Shown piece by piece: positions 46,726 through 56,379 of a DNA stretch of 64,000 nt. Source of the DNA: Pseudomonas mandelii (GTDB taxonomy: Bacteria > Pseudomonadota > Gammaproteobacteria > Pseudomonadales > Pseudomonadaceae); assembly GCF_900106065.1 (NCBI RefSeq), contig NZ_LT629796.1, positions 186,001 through 250,000 on the forward strand, read 5' to 3'. How positions within the stretch are numbered: the stretch's first letter is position 1; every line of letters starts with the position of its first letter. Position numbers and translations under genes: made by a program. The notes beneath the pieces are model-generated. The model was not told where the DNA came from. It saw only the letters and a program-made list of their open reading frames with translations, and did no database searches.

Positions 46726-47187
46726 ATGACCACCGAACGCACCACCCCGGATAACTGCGACCCGCTGCTGCTGGATAATCAGGCTTGTTTCGCCCTGCAT
46801 TCCACCTCGCTGCTGATGACCAAGGTCTACAAGCCGCTGTTGCAAGCGCTGGGGCTGACCTATCCGCAGTATCTGGCGATGATGGTGTTGTGGGAGCGGG
46901 ACGGGCTGACCGTAGGCGAAATCAGCACGCGACTGCTGACAGACCCCGGCTCACTGACCCCCTTGCTCAAACGCCTGGAGGTCGAAGGATTGCTCAGTCG
47001 CACCCGCAGCCGAGAGGATGAACGGGTGGTGATCGTCGAGCTGACCGAACAGGGCCGTGCGTTACGCGACAAGGCGCGCAGCATTCCCCAGTGCATCCTC
47101 GGTGCAAGCGGAATGACGCTTGAGAGATTGCAAAAACTGCAAGCGGAGCTGCAAGAGCTGCGTAGCAATCTGCAAGACAGCCTTTAA
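46726..47187 (+). CDS. ohrR: Organic hydroperoxide resistance regulator OhrR
   Basis: A 153-residue MarR regulator. The peroxide-sensing Cys is in LDNQACFALHST, and LTYPQYLAMMVLWE and SLTPLLKRLEVEGLL are the winged helix. OhrR represses ohr until organic peroxides oxidise the Cys. ATG 46726 with AAGG upstream is chosen over ATG 46699, which lacks a ribosome site. The ohr gene follows about 350 bp downstream beyond a BIME. Confidence 0.9.
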   Translation: MTTERTTPDNCDPLLLDNQACFALHSTSLLMTKVYKPLLQALGLTYPQYLAMMVLWERDGLTVGEISTRLLTDPGSLTPLLKRLEVEGLLSRTRSREDERVVIVELTEQGRALRDKARSIPQCILGASGMTLERLQKLQAELQELRSNLQDSL

Positions 47188-47209
47188 TCCCTCAATCCCC
47201 CCAAATCCC

Positions 47210-47302
47210 TGTGGGAGCGAGCCTGCTCGCGATTGCAGTGTGTCATTGAGCATTGATACTGACTGACACTCCGTCATCGCGAGCAGGCTCACTCCCACAT
47301 TT
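47210..47302. repeat. BIME-type paired REP between ohrR and ohr
   Basis: TGTGGGAGCGAGCCTGCTCG (20 bases of arm 1) and, inverted, CGAGCAGGCTCACTCCCACA (arm 2, one mismatch) about 50 bp apart. It could attenuate read-through from ohrR. Confidence 0.85.
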
Positions 47303-47438
47303 GTTTTTGTGGTGTCCCAGTTGATCGGGTTGCTTCCTTCGAAAAAATCTTCCGCTAAAAAATCCTGCCGCGACCGCTCTAACTCAGCACATCCAATCCG
47401 CGCCCCCCTTCAAGCCAAAACTTTTTCAAAAAATTATC

Positions 47439-47503
47439 TTGCGCGCTAACTATTAGCGCGATACATTCATCTCGCACTTACTTAGCGCGCAAACATTTAG
47501 CGC
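47439..47503. promoter_or_regulatory. Putative OhrR operator array upstream of ohr
   Basis: CGCGCTAA (47442-47449), 3 bp, TTAGCGCG (47453-47460) is a perfect inverted repeat. Further copies TTAGCGCG (47482-47489) and TTAGCGC (47497-47503) follow, before the ohr start at 47535. Four half-sites in 65 bp suit two dimers of a MarR regulator; OhrR is the obvious candidate. The assignment of OhrR is inferred. Confidence 0.7.
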
Positions 47504-47534
47504 AAATAAATCAAATCTGAACGAGGCTCACACC

Positions 47535-47954
47535 ATGCAAACTCTCTACACCGCAATCGCAACCTCCACTGGCGGCCGTGACGGTCGTGCGGTTTCCAGT
47601 GACAACATCCTCGACGTCAAACTCGCCACCCCGAAAGAGCTCGGTGGTGCCGGCGGCGCAGCGACCAACCCTGAGCAATTGTTCGCCGCCGGCTACTCCG
47701 CCTGCTTCATCGGCGCGCTGAAATTCGTCGCCAGCCAGACCAAACGCAGCATCCCGAACGACGCGTCGATCACCGCCCATGTCGGCATCGGCCAGATCCC
47801 TGGTGGTTTCGGCCTGGACATCGACCTGCACATCAGCCTGCCAGGTCTTGAACAAGCCGACGCGCAAAGCCTGGTCGAGGCGGCTCACCAAGTCTGCCCG
47901 TACTCGAACGCGACCCGTGGCAACGTCGATGTGCGCCTGCACGTCACCGTCTAA
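47535..47954 (+). CDS. ohr: Organic hydroperoxide resistance protein Ohr
   Basis: A 139-residue Ohr/OsmC-family peroxidase. Catalytic Cys in YSACFIGAL and resolving Cys in HQVCPYSNAT; Arg near the N-terminus (GGRDGRAV). It reduces organic hydroperoxides with lipoylated proteins as reductant. ATG 47535 has GAGG upstream. Repeats CGCGCTAA/TTAGCGCG lie in the promoter. It precedes a secreted hydrolase gene by 33 bp, likely the same operon. Confidence 0.95.
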   Translation: MQTLYTAIATSTGGRDGRAVSSDNILDVKLATPKELGGAGGAATNPEQLFAAGYSACFIGALKFVASQTKRSIPNDASITAHVGIGQIPGGFGLDIDLHISLPGLEQADAQSLVEAAHQVCPYSNATRGNVDVRLHVTV

Positions 47955-47987
47955 CCGCCGACTACCAGGCCCGAACAGGAAATGAAC

Positions 47988-49001
47988 ATGAACACTTTCA
48001 GCAAAGTCTTGACCGGCACCCTTCTCGCTATGTCCATCAGCAACGCCTTTGCGGGCGATGGGGTTGAACACAACACCCAGGCGTTCCTCGACGTTCTGAA
48101 TGCCGGCACCGGCAAACCGATGGAACAACTCACCCCCAAAGAAGCCCGTGCGGTGCTGGTGGGTGCGCAAGCCTCGGTGAAACCGACACTGCCAAAAGCC
48201 GATGTCAGCGAGAAGACCATCCAGGTCGACGGCCAACCGCTCAGCCTGACCATCGTCCGGCCGGCCGGTGTCAAGGGCGAGCTGCCAGTGTTCATGTTCT
48301 TTCACGGCGGCGGATGGGTGCTGGGAGATTTCCCGACCCACGAACGTCTGGTTCGCGACCTGGTGACAGGGTCGGGTGCAGCAGCGGTGTTCGTCAATTA
48401 CACCCCGTCCCCGGAAGCGCATTATCCGGTGGCGATCAACCAGGCCTACGCCGCGACCAAATGGGTGGCCGAGCACGGTAAAGAGATCAACGTCGACGGC
48501 AAACGCCTAGCCGTGGCCGGCAACAGCGTCGGTGGCAACATGGCGGCCGTGGTTGCACTGATGGCCAAAGACAAGGGCACGCCAGCGATCAAGTTCCAGG
48601 TGCTGCTGTGGCCGGTGACCGATGCCAGCTTCGAAACCGCGTCCTACAACCAGTTTGCCGAGGGTCACTTCCTCACCAAAAACATGATGAAGTGGTTCTG
48701 GGACAACTACACCACCGACGCCAAACAACGTAACGAGATCTACGCCTCGCCGCTGCGGGCCACCACCGCGCAACTGAAGGGCTTACCGCCTGCGCTGGTG
48801 CAGACAGCCGGTGCCGACGTGTTGCGCGATGAAGGTGAAGCCTATGCCCGCAAACTCGACGAGGCGGGTGTGCCGGTCACATCGGTTCGTTACAACGGGA
48901 TGATTCACGACTACGGCTTGCTTAACGTAGTGAGCCAGGTGCCGGCGGTACGTTCGGCGATGCTGCAAGCGTCCGAAGAACTCAAGCAACACCTGAAATA
49001 A
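47988..49001 (+). CDS. Secreted alpha/beta hydrolase (HSL/esterase family)
   Basis: A 337-residue secreted esterase. The signal peptide ends near AFA-GDG; the oxyanion-hole HGGGW and nucleophile elbow GNSVGG define the hormone-sensitive-lipase group, with Asp in TAGADVLRDEGE and His in IHDYGLL. ATG 47988 has AGGAA 6-7 nt upstream; ATG 47982 is closer to the site than optimal. It follows ohr in a probable operon, and its export suggests it cleaves peroxidised or detoxified esters outside the cytoplasm. Confidence 0.88.
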   Translation: MNTFSKVLTGTLLAMSISNAFAGDGVEHNTQAFLDVLNAGTGKPMEQLTPKEARAVLVGAQASVKPTLPKADVSEKTIQVDGQPLSLTIVRPAGVKGELPVFMFFHGGGWVLGDFPTHERLVRDLVTGSGAAAVFVNYTPSPEAHYPVAINQAYAATKWVAEHGKEINVDGKRLAVAGNSVGGNMAAVVALMAKDKGTPAIKFQVLLWPVTDASFETASYNQFAEGHFLTKNMMKWFWDNYTTDAKQRNEIYASPLRATTAQLKGLPPALVQTAGADVLRDEGEAYARKLDEAGVPVTSVRYNGMIHDYGLLNVVSQVPAVRSAMLQASEELKQHLK

Positions 49002-49007
49002 CACCGC

Positions 49008-49107
49008 CCCCTGTAGGAGCGAGGCTTGCCCGCGAAAGCGTCGTGTCAGTCGACATCGATGTTGAATGACACGACGCTTTCGCGGGCAAGCCTCGCTCCT
49101 ACAGGGG
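49008..49107. repeat. BIME with perfect 41-bp palindromic arms
   Basis: Arm 1 (49008-49048) begins CCCCTGTAGGAGCGAGGC and ends GTCGTGTCA; arm 2 (49067-49107) is its exact reverse complement. The loop is only 18 bp. Located between the hydrolase and efp; an RNA hairpin here would be very stable. Confidence 0.95.
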
Positions 49108-49127
49108 CGGGTGTTTCAGACAAGCAC

Positions 49128-49158
49128 AAAAAAGCCCGACTCAATGGTCGGGCTTTTT
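49128..49158. terminator. Bidirectional terminator between hydrolase and efp
   Basis: AAAAAAGCCCGAC, a 6-nt loop and GTCGGGCTTTTT (49128-49158). It serves efp on the minus strand and the hydrolase operon on the plus strand. Confidence 0.93.
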
Positions 49159-49175
49159 CATTCCTGAAGCTGTGC

Positions 49176-49745
49176 TTATTTAGCACGGCCTTTGTAGGAA
49201 CCGCCTTCGCGGGTATCGATCTCGATCATGTCGCCGATTTCGATGAAGTCAGCAACCGACAGCTCGGTACCGTTCTTCAGTTTGGCAGGCTTCATTACCT
49301 TGCCGGAAGTGTCACCGCGAGCGGAACCTTCGGTGTAGTCAACCTGACGCACGATAGTGGTTGGCAGTTCTACGGAAACCAGACGCTCTTCGAAGAAGAT
49401 CGCTTCGCAAACATCGGTCATGCCTTCTTCAACGAAAGGCAGAACGGCTTCGATGTCTTCAGCGTTCAGCTCGTACATGGTGTAGTCAGTGGTGTCCATG
49501 AACGTGTAGGTGTCGCCGCTGATGAAGGACAGGGTCGCTTCTTTGCGGTCGAGGATTACGTCGTCCAGTTTGTCGTCAGCGCTGTAAACGATCTCGGTCT
49601 TGTAACCGGTCAGCAGGTTTTTCAGCTTGGTCTTCATGATCGCGCTGTTACGACCGGATTTGGTGAATTCAGCTTTCTGAACCAGCCAAGGATCGTTTTC
49701 GAGACGGATCACGGTACCGGGTTTCAGTTCTTTACCAGTTTTCAT
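49176..49745 (-). CDS. efp: Elongation factor P
   Basis: A 189-residue EF-P, full length, with KOW-like N-terminus and OB domains. Arg32 at the tip of the KOW loop (TKSGRNSAI) replaces the Lys of the E. coli type; in Pseudomonas this Arg is rhamnosylated by EarP. It relieves ribosome stalling at polyproline. It is downstream of earP, same strand, 48 bp between. Confidence 0.96.
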   Translation of the reverse strand: MKTGKELKPGTVIRLENDPWLVQKAEFTKSGRNSAIMKTKLKNLLTGYKTEIVYSADDKLDDVILDRKEATLSFISGDTYTFMDTTDYTMYELNAEDIEAVLPFVEEGMTDVCEAIFFEERLVSVELPTTIVRQVDYTEGSARGDTSGKVMKPAKLKNGTELSVADFIEIGDMIEIDTREGGSYKGRAK

Positions 49746-49793
49746 TGCGAATATCCGAATTTGGATGGGATTTACAAAAATCTAGGCCGCGTA

Positions 49794-50951
49794 TCATATC
49801 CAATTTACATAAAACTGTACCAGCGCCGCGGCAAGATCGGCCTGCAAGGCCTGTTCCAGACACCACGTCTCGGCGTGTTTTTGCAGCTCCGGCCAGTGTT
49901 TACGGGTCGCAAGCCAGTGGTCGGACATATCATGACCCGCATTCCACGCACGCCAAAGACCGCTGATCGCCTCGCCGGCAGGCTCGGACAGGCCTTTCGT
50001 GTACAGCGTCAGGAAGGCGTCGAGCTTGTCCAGGTGGATGTCTTCGTCCTGCTGATAGATGTGCCAGAGCAGCGGCCGCCCTGCCCATTGCGCGCGGACA
50101 AAGGAATCTTCACCGCGCACGGCGTTGAAATCGCAACACCAAAGCACGTGATCGTATTGATCCTGTCGGACGAACGGCAGGATTTGTACGGTCAATTGAT
50201 CTCGCACATGCAGCGCACCGGCGGCCAATCCGTCGACGCCCAGCCAACGTTCGACATCCCCGAGAATCCGGCCTTCGGGCACCAACAGATGCGTGGGTGT
50301 CGAATCGACGGCCATCACGTCCAGCCAACTGGCCAAGCCGCTATTTTCGTAGGCAAATAGCGAGATCAGTTGGGCATTGGGCGCGCGATCAATCCCAAGG
50401 CCTTGCAGGAATGCTCGCTGCGCCTCGGGGTCTTGCTGAAACTGCCTGCGACGTTCAAGCAAACCGCTTTCACGCAGCAACCCGCCCGTGCCTTTCTGAA
50501 ACCCCGGAAAGAAGAAGTACTTCTGCACATTCTTGTACTTCACCGACGGCAAACCGTGACAACCGATCACCCAGTCTTCGGCGCTCAGGTAGTCGAGGTT
50601 CATCCACAGCGGCGGCTTTTCCCGCGAAGCCATGGCGTCCATGTAAGGGCCCGGCAACTGGCAGGCGAACGCGGCGATCACCACATCAGCGGCTTCAGCG
50701 GGTTGCCATTCGGTGGGCCACTGACGCACCTCCACACCCTGCTGCCATTGCTGCGTGGCGCTGATGTCGATTTCAGGACAGATACGTTCAAAGGCCCGCA
50801 GGTCATCGACCCACAACCGCACCGCCACGGCATGCTCGGCCACCAACTGTCGGGCCAGGCGCCAGGTCACGCCGATGTCGCCAAAGTTGTCGACCACGGT
50901 GCAAAAAATATCCCAGCGCCAGCGGTTTTTCACTTGAGGCATTTCAGGCAT
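49794..50951 (-). CDS. earP: EF-P arginine rhamnosyltransferase EarP
   Basis: A 385-residue GT-B fold glycosyltransferase (DUF2331/EarP). IFCTVVDNFGDIGVTWRLA holds the two catalytic-loop aspartates; NAVRGEDSFVRA near the C-terminus is the dTDP-rhamnose site. It transfers rhamnose from dTDP-L-rhamnose to Arg32 of EF-P. GGGAG 6 nt before ATG 50951 supports that start. The gene lies directly upstream of efp, as in other Pseudomonas. Confidence 0.96.
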   Translation of the reverse strand: MPEMPQVKNRWRWDIFCTVVDNFGDIGVTWRLARQLVAEHAVAVRLWVDDLRAFERICPEIDISATQQWQQGVEVRQWPTEWQPAEAADVVIAAFACQLPGPYMDAMASREKPPLWMNLDYLSAEDWVIGCHGLPSVKYKNVQKYFFFPGFQKGTGGLLRESGLLERRRQFQQDPEAQRAFLQGLGIDRAPNAQLISLFAYENSGLASWLDVMAVDSTPTHLLVPEGRILGDVERWLGVDGLAAGALHVRDQLTVQILPFVRQDQYDHVLWCCDFNAVRGEDSFVRAQWAGRPLLWHIYQQDEDIHLDKLDAFLTLYTKGLSEPAGEAISGLWRAWNAGHDMSDHWLATRKHWPELQKHAETWCLEQALQADLAAALVQFYVNWI

Positions 50952-51075
50952 TCCAGGCTCCCGTTGGCAAAGGCGCCGATTGTCCGCATAAATTACCTCA
51001 CGCAGAAGAGCCGACGGCGATTAATCTTCGTGCGACAATCGCCATTTGCCCGCGACCACCCGCCAGGAGGCAGCC

Positions 51076-51486
51076 ATGCCCTACCGTCCCGCCCCGCGCC
51101 GCCCGTTGCCGATTCAGCTCAATGCGCTGCAATTGACCGGCAGTATTGCCCTCGGTCTATGGCTTGGATTCCTCGCAATTGCGCTGACCTGCTGGCTCGC
51201 CTCGCGCCTGCTGTTCAGCGAGCAACTCGCGCCGGTCGCAGCCGCTGTAGAGCAACTGGCCAAGCCGCCAGTGGTAGTGCAGCCGGTGCCGGACATCCCG
51301 GCGCAAAGCCCGCTGTTCGAACAGTACGAAGAGAACCTGCGCAAGAACGAGCAGCAGCAACGCATGGATCAGGCCCGCAGCAGCGGTCGCAACCTGTCCA
51401 ATCCGAAATGCCAGTTCTGGCTGCAACAGGACCAGACCGCGCCGAGCGAAAAAAGCCGCGCCAATGTCCTGCAATTCTGCGACTGA
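51076..51486 (+). CDS. Hypothetical single-span membrane protein
   Basis: A 136-residue protein with a short basic N-terminus, one membrane span (SIALGLWLGFLAIALTCWLA), a Pro-rich linker (PVVVQPVPDIPAQSP) and a C-terminal helix with two Cys in a periplasm-facing region (KCQFWLQ and LQFC) that could form a disulfide. AGGAGG lies 6 nt before ATG 51076. It adjoins a GreB-like gene, 2 bp later. Family unknown. Confidence 0.8.
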   Translation: MPYRPAPRRPLPIQLNALQLTGSIALGLWLGFLAIALTCWLASRLLFSEQLAPVAAAVEQLAKPPVVVQPVPDIPAQSPLFEQYEENLRKNEQQQRMDQARSSGRNLSNPKCQFWLQQDQTAPSEKSRANVLQFCD

Positions 51487-51488
51487 TC

Positions 51489-51971
51489 ATGAATAAGCAA
51501 ACCGTCCACCAACTGATTCTCGGCAAGCTGCGGATTGATCTCGACATCGCCGAACGTGCCGCGCAAACCGCTTACGAAACCGCGACCCACGAAGAAAACA
51601 TCGCTGAAAACAAGTACGACACGTTGGGGTTGGAAGCGTCTTATCTGGCGGCCGGACAAGCCAGGCGTGTCGAAGAAATCAGGCAGTCACTCGTGCTTTG
51701 CCAAAACGTGACCTTGCGCCCGTATGACCCACAACGCGGGATCGAAGTGGGCGCCCTGCTCGGCCTGGAAGACGAAAAGGGTCGTGAGCAGTGGCTGTTT
51801 CTGGCGCCTGACGCGGCGGGTCTGAAGGTCGATATGGTCGGACAGATGATCACCGTCATCACCCCTCGCTCACCGCTGGGTAAAAGCCTGCTGGGCAAGT
51901 TCGAAGGGGACGAGGTAGAGATTCTGGTGGCGGGCGCTCGGCAACAGTTTGCTGTTACCGAGGTGATTTAA
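51489..51971 (+). CDS. GreA/GreB-family transcription elongation factor-like protein
   Basis: A 160-residue protein: an N-terminal coiled coil (about residues 15-75) and a GreA C-terminal-like beta domain (GIEVGALLGLED, VITPRSPLGKSLLGKFEGDEVE). The S-P-L-G-x-x-L-x-G-x-x-x-G-D signature is that of Gre C-terminal domains. It probably binds RNA polymerase. It starts 3 bp after the membrane protein stop and is convergent with cysB. Confidence 0.82.
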   Translation: MNKQTVHQLILGKLRIDLDIAERAAQTAYETATHEENIAENKYDTLGLEASYLAAGQARRVEEIRQSLVLCQNVTLRPYDPQRGIEVGALLGLEDEKGREQWLFLAPDAAGLKVDMVGQMITVITPRSPLGKSLLGKFEGDEVEILVAGARQQFAVTEVI

Positions 51972-51977
51972 AAGGGA

Positions 51978-52961
<984 letters not shown>

Positions 52962-53067
52962 TCAAAGCAAGGTAGACGCCACGGGCATCAGCGACGATAT
53001 ATAACTATATTAATGGTTCGAAGAATAAATCTAGAACTTTTTTGTCAAATTGCCACTATCTGTTGTT

Positions 53068-53571
53068 CTAGCGATCCCCTTGGCGGCGACGTTCAACCAG
53101 CGGCACCAGGTAAACCGGCACCCGAGACAGTTGCAATACCCGCGCAGCGGTCCGGCCCAGAGGTGTTTCCGCACCTGCACCATGGCTATGACTACCTACG
53201 ATCAACAAATCCACGGAGAGTTTCTGCGCCTGGTCGAGAATCACCTGTGACGGGTCACCCTGCAGCACCCGCACCGCTTTGATCCGCTCCAGATCCTGCT
53301 CCCCTTCATCCCCCAACTCCTCTCGAAAGCTGTCGAGCACCCGCTGCTCGATATTGGCGATCACCGTATTCAAGCCCTGACTGTGAAACTCGTTCAAGGC
53401 CTGCTCATCGAGGTAACTCTGCAGCACCGATTCGGCAAACAACCCCATGGGTTCAACGGCGTGCACCACATACAAATCAGCATTGAATGTCCGCGCCAGC
53501 GCCAAGGCATGCTGCATCACCAACGGTGCGTACAGCCCGAGGTCCGTGGCATACAGCATCGAATGAATCAT
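53068..53571 (-). CDS. Universal stress protein (UspA family)
   Basis: A 167-residue UspA-fold protein with DLIVG/SHSHGAGAETPLGRTAARV, the ATP-binding GxxG-x9-G(S/T) type motif, indicating the nucleotide-binding subgroup. ATG 53571 has GAGGAGG 4-5 nt upstream. Usual role is stress survival. It is upstream of, and transcribed away from, cysB on the same strand. Confidence 0.9.
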   Translation of the reverse strand: MIHSMLYATDLGLYAPLVMQHALALARTFNADLYVVHAVEPMGLFAESVLQSYLDEQALNEFHSQGLNTVIANIEQRVLDSFREELGDEGEQDLERIKAVRVLQGDPSQVILDQAQKLSVDLLIVGSHSHGAGAETPLGRTAARVLQLSRVPVYLVPLVERRRQGDR

Positions 53572-53666
53572 ATGACCTCCTCGCGTGCCAACATGGCGGA
53601 GATTTGATTCAGCTTAGCAGTGCCTTGGCGAGTGCGACGTGCGGCGTAACGTGTTGAACGGCGGGC

Positions 53667-54572
53667 TTAAACTTTTTGCTCGTTGCTGATGCCGTGGGGC
53701 ACGTGGCCGGTGGCGACCACTTCGCGGGCCAGTTCACAATGTCCGGCCTGGTCGTCGAAAAACACATCGGCGGCGAACGCTTCGAGAAACGCCGACTTGG
53801 TCAGCCCACCAAGAAACAGCGACTCGTCCAGACGAATGTCCCACTCGCGCAAGGTACGAATCACCCGCTCATGGGCTGGCGCCGACCGCGCCGTCACCAG
53901 GGCGGTGCGGATCGGACAGGCGTCATCGGGAAACTCGCGTTGCAACAGATTGAGGGCGGCGAGGAAGCCTTTGAACGGACCTCCGCGCAAAGGCTCGCGG
54001 GCCGATTCGCGTTCGCTGGCCTGGAACGCTTCCAGGCCGCCAGACTGATAGATCCGCTCGGACTCGTCGGAAAACAGCACGGCATCACCGTCGAAGGCGA
54101 TGCGCAACTCATCGCTGGCTGCACGGCTGGCACCGCCCGACAGAATGGTTGCTGCAGCGAATCCGGCATCCAGCGCGCTGCGCACGTCTTCGGCGTGGGT
54201 GGAGAGAAACAGGTCGCAGCCAAAGGCCTTGAGGTACGGATAAGGACTGCGTCCGCCAACGAACGCCGCGCGGGAAATCGCCAGGCCATAATGATTAATC
54301 GAGTTGAATACGCGCAGGCCGGTGTCGGCGCTGTTGCGCGATACCAGGATCACCTCGACCCGGGCCCGACCGAGGCTGGCGTTCAGATTGAGCAGTTTCT
54401 CCACCAACGGAAACGCATCCCCGGGCGCGAGGATTTCGTCTTCGTGCTCGATCTGATATTGCCGGTAGGCTTCGACGCCGCTCGACTCATAAACCTTGTG
54501 GCTTTCGTCCAGGTCGAATAGCGCTCGCGACGAGATCGCCAGCACCAGTTTGTCGTCGATAGTCTTTGCCAT
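53667..54572 (-). CDS. 5'-nucleotidase (NT5C1-type)
   Basis: A 301-residue protein of the cytosolic 5'-nucleotidase I family. KLVLAISSRALFDLDESHKVYE is the altered HAD motif, shown in part; SRNSADTGLRVFNSI is the second conserved block and FFDDQAGHCELA the metal site. It dephosphorylates nucleoside monophosphates. The next gene upstream on the same strand is the panE-like reductase, 25 bp away. Confidence 0.86.
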   Translation of the reverse strand: MAKTIDDKLVLAISSRALFDLDESHKVYESSGVEAYRQYQIEHEDEILAPGDAFPLVEKLLNLNASLGRARVEVILVSRNSADTGLRVFNSINHYGLAISRAAFVGGRSPYPYLKAFGCDLFLSTHAEDVRSALDAGFAAATILSGGASRAASDELRIAFDGDAVLFSDESERIYQSGGLEAFQASERESAREPLRGGPFKGFLAALNLLQREFPDDACPIRTALVTARSAPAHERVIRTLREWDIRLDESLFLGGLTKSAFLEAFAADVFFDDQAGHCELAREVVATGHVPHGISNEQKV

Positions 54573-54597
54573 GCCCTTCCCCCTCAGGTTGATCGAC

Positions 54598-55554
54598 TTA
54601 CGTGTTGCGTCGATCGATAAAACTCAAGCCGCGATACAAGGCCTCGATTCGCGGCAATTCGCAACCCGCCGCCTTGGCCGCCGCCAGAGGTCGCGCGTAA
54701 ATTGCCTGCAGTTCCAGCGGTCGTTTGTGCAGAAAATCGTGGTACATGCTTGGCCAATAGTCGGGCATTTTCTCGGTCACCTTGAACAAATGCTCGGCAT
54801 ACCCGGCCGGTATGTCGTGACCACAAGCGATTGCCCCCTGAACCACTTCGGCCATCAGCGCCTGGATCAGTTCCCGGCTGTCGGCATCGGCCATCAACGA
54901 CGTGGTGCTGGCCCCAAGCAGAACCGACAGGCCGTTGTAAGGGATATTCCAGACCAGCTTTTGCCAGCGTGCCTGGTGCAGATTCGGCATGGCCTGAGAG
55001 TCGATGCCGGCCGCGCGGAACAGTCCGGCGCCCTCCTCGACAATCGTCATTCGCGCCTGCTCATCGGCTGCGGGACCGCTGTGGTAGCCAACGTTCACCG
55101 CGCCGAGCGCTTGATGGGTTACGACGCCAGGCCCTTCGCGATGGACGCAGATAAAACACAGCCCGCCGAGCAGGTGCAGGGAATCGGGAAGTAACTCACG
55201 CAAGCTGTCTTCGACGTCCAGGCCATTTTGCAACAGCAGGACGTTGGCATTCGGCGCGGCGGCCTGGATGATGGCGGGCGCGAGGTCCGCGTTGCTGGTG
55301 GTTTTTGCGCCGACCAGCAACCAGTCACAAGCGGGCATGTCCTCAGCAGACGAATAGGCCTGGACCGGGTTCAGCGTCAATGCGCCATGCACCGCACTGT
55401 CAACGTGCAGCCCGCGTTCGGCGACCGCTGCAAACTCACTGCGCAACAAGAAGTGCACATCGAACCCGGCACGCGCCAGCATCACCCCGTAGAACCCGCC
55501 GATCGCGCCGGTTCCGATAATCCCGATTGTCGGTTTGGCAACTGCCCCCATCAT
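54598..55554 (-). CDS. panE: 2-dehydropantoate 2-reductase-family protein (PanE/ApbA)
   Basis: A 318-residue oxidoreductase. Rossmann IGIIGTGAIGGFYGVMLARAG (in part), catalytic Lys in LVGAKTTSN and the WQKLVWNIPYN helix match the PanE/ApbA family that reduces ketopantoate with NADPH. Pseudomonas has several paralogues, so the pantothenate role is not certain. GAGGAG precedes ATG 55554, which overlaps the thioredoxin stop (ATGA). Confidence 0.85.
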   Translation of the reverse strand: MMGAVAKPTIGIIGTGAIGGFYGVMLARAGFDVHFLLRSEFAAVAERGLHVDSAVHGALTLNPVQAYSSAEDMPACDWLLVGAKTTSNADLAPAIIQAAAPNANVLLLQNGLDVEDSLRELLPDSLHLLGGLCFICVHREGPGVVTHQALGAVNVGYHSGPAADEQARMTIVEEGAGLFRAAGIDSQAMPNLHQARWQKLVWNIPYNGLSVLLGASTTSLMADADSRELIQALMAEVVQGAIACGHDIPAGYAEHLFKVTEKMPDYWPSMYHDFLHKRPLELQAIYARPLAAAKAAGCELPRIEALYRGLSFIDRRNT

Positions 55555-55886
55555 GGCAACTCCTCTGCATGTCGACTGAACGCCTGGCGCACGGCTTCAT
55601 TGAGCCCGGTGCTGGTCAGGCGCGACTGTACTGCCCCGAAAAACTCGCCGTCGCGCACTACAAACAGCGCCGGCAAATGAAAAACCTGATAACGCTCGAC
55701 CAGCCCGCCATTGTCTCCGGCATCGATCCAGCACAGCCGGTCGATCGCCAGATCGAGTCCTGGCAATTGCTCGCGGGCAAAACGGCAACTGGCGCAGCCG
55801 ACACTGGTGAAAATCACCAGCGACACACCGCTCATCGCCAGCAGCCGTTGGTCGGCGTCGAAATCGGTCAGTTGCAATTCGACCAC
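55551..55886 (-). CDS. Thioredoxin-family protein
   Basis: A small thioredoxin-fold protein with the active-site CASC in FTSVGCASCRFARE and the cis-proline in VFHLPALFVV. It runs 111 residues from GTG 55886; ATG 55937 gives 128 residues but would overlap the divergent PilZ gene start and its promoter. The ribosome site is weak for both. It is translationally coupled to panE through ATGA. Role: probable cytoplasmic disulfide reductase. Confidence 0.8.
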   Translation of the reverse strand: MVELQLTDFDADQRLLAMSGVSLVIFTSVGCASCRFAREQLPGLDLAIDRLCWIDAGDNGGLVERYQVFHLPALFVVRDGEFFGAVQSRLTSTGLNEAVRQAFSRHAEELP

Positions 55887-55935
55887 TATACTGGGGGAAA
55901 CAATGTCAAATGGCCGACACAGGGAGTTTGTGTTC

Positions 55936-56379
55936 ATGGGACGTTTTTTACCTCACCCTGACGATGTGCCCGTCGAGTTAACGTTGCTCAAGCATGAGTG
56001 CATTTCGCGGCAACGGCTGCACACTATCAGCCTCGGCGGCATGGCTTGCAATTACCACCGCGCCTGGCGCCACGGTACGGCGCTGGAAGTGCGCATGCCT
56101 ACGTTGAATCCCGATTTGCGCTATCTGGGTTATGTGGCCTGGTGCCTGCGACGCAAACGCGGTTACCTGGTGGGCATTGCCTTCGTCGACGAACAGATGC
56201 TGTTCAGTGCGCGAATGGGCGAGCAGGTTTGCCAGATCGAACGTTATTGCCGCCTGCGTGACGCACACGATGACCTGCAGGATATTCAGGCCCTGGCCCT
56301 CGACTGGGTCCAGCAGCATGCCGACGAGTTCTCTCACGACACGGTTCGCAAGGCATTTGCACAGCCTGCGCTGGGTTAG
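55936..56379 (+). CDS. PilZ-like protein
   Basis: A 147-residue protein with a PilZ-type beta-barrel: ISRQRLHTISLGGMACNY corresponds to the region of the RxxxR and [D/N]xSxxG motifs, but Thr replaces the D/N (TISLGG) and the Arg pair is shifted. C-di-GMP binding is therefore uncertain. GGGAG lies 9 nt before ATG 55936; a -10-like TATACT is at 55887-55892. Divergent from the thioredoxin/panE operon. Confidence 0.75.
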   Translation: MGRFLPHPDDVPVELTLLKHECISRQRLHTISLGGMACNYHRAWRHGTALEVRMPTLNPDLRYLGYVAWCLRRKRGYLVGIAFVDEQMLFSARMGEQVCQIERYCRLRDAHDDLQDIQALALDWVQQHADEFSHDTVRKAFAQPALG

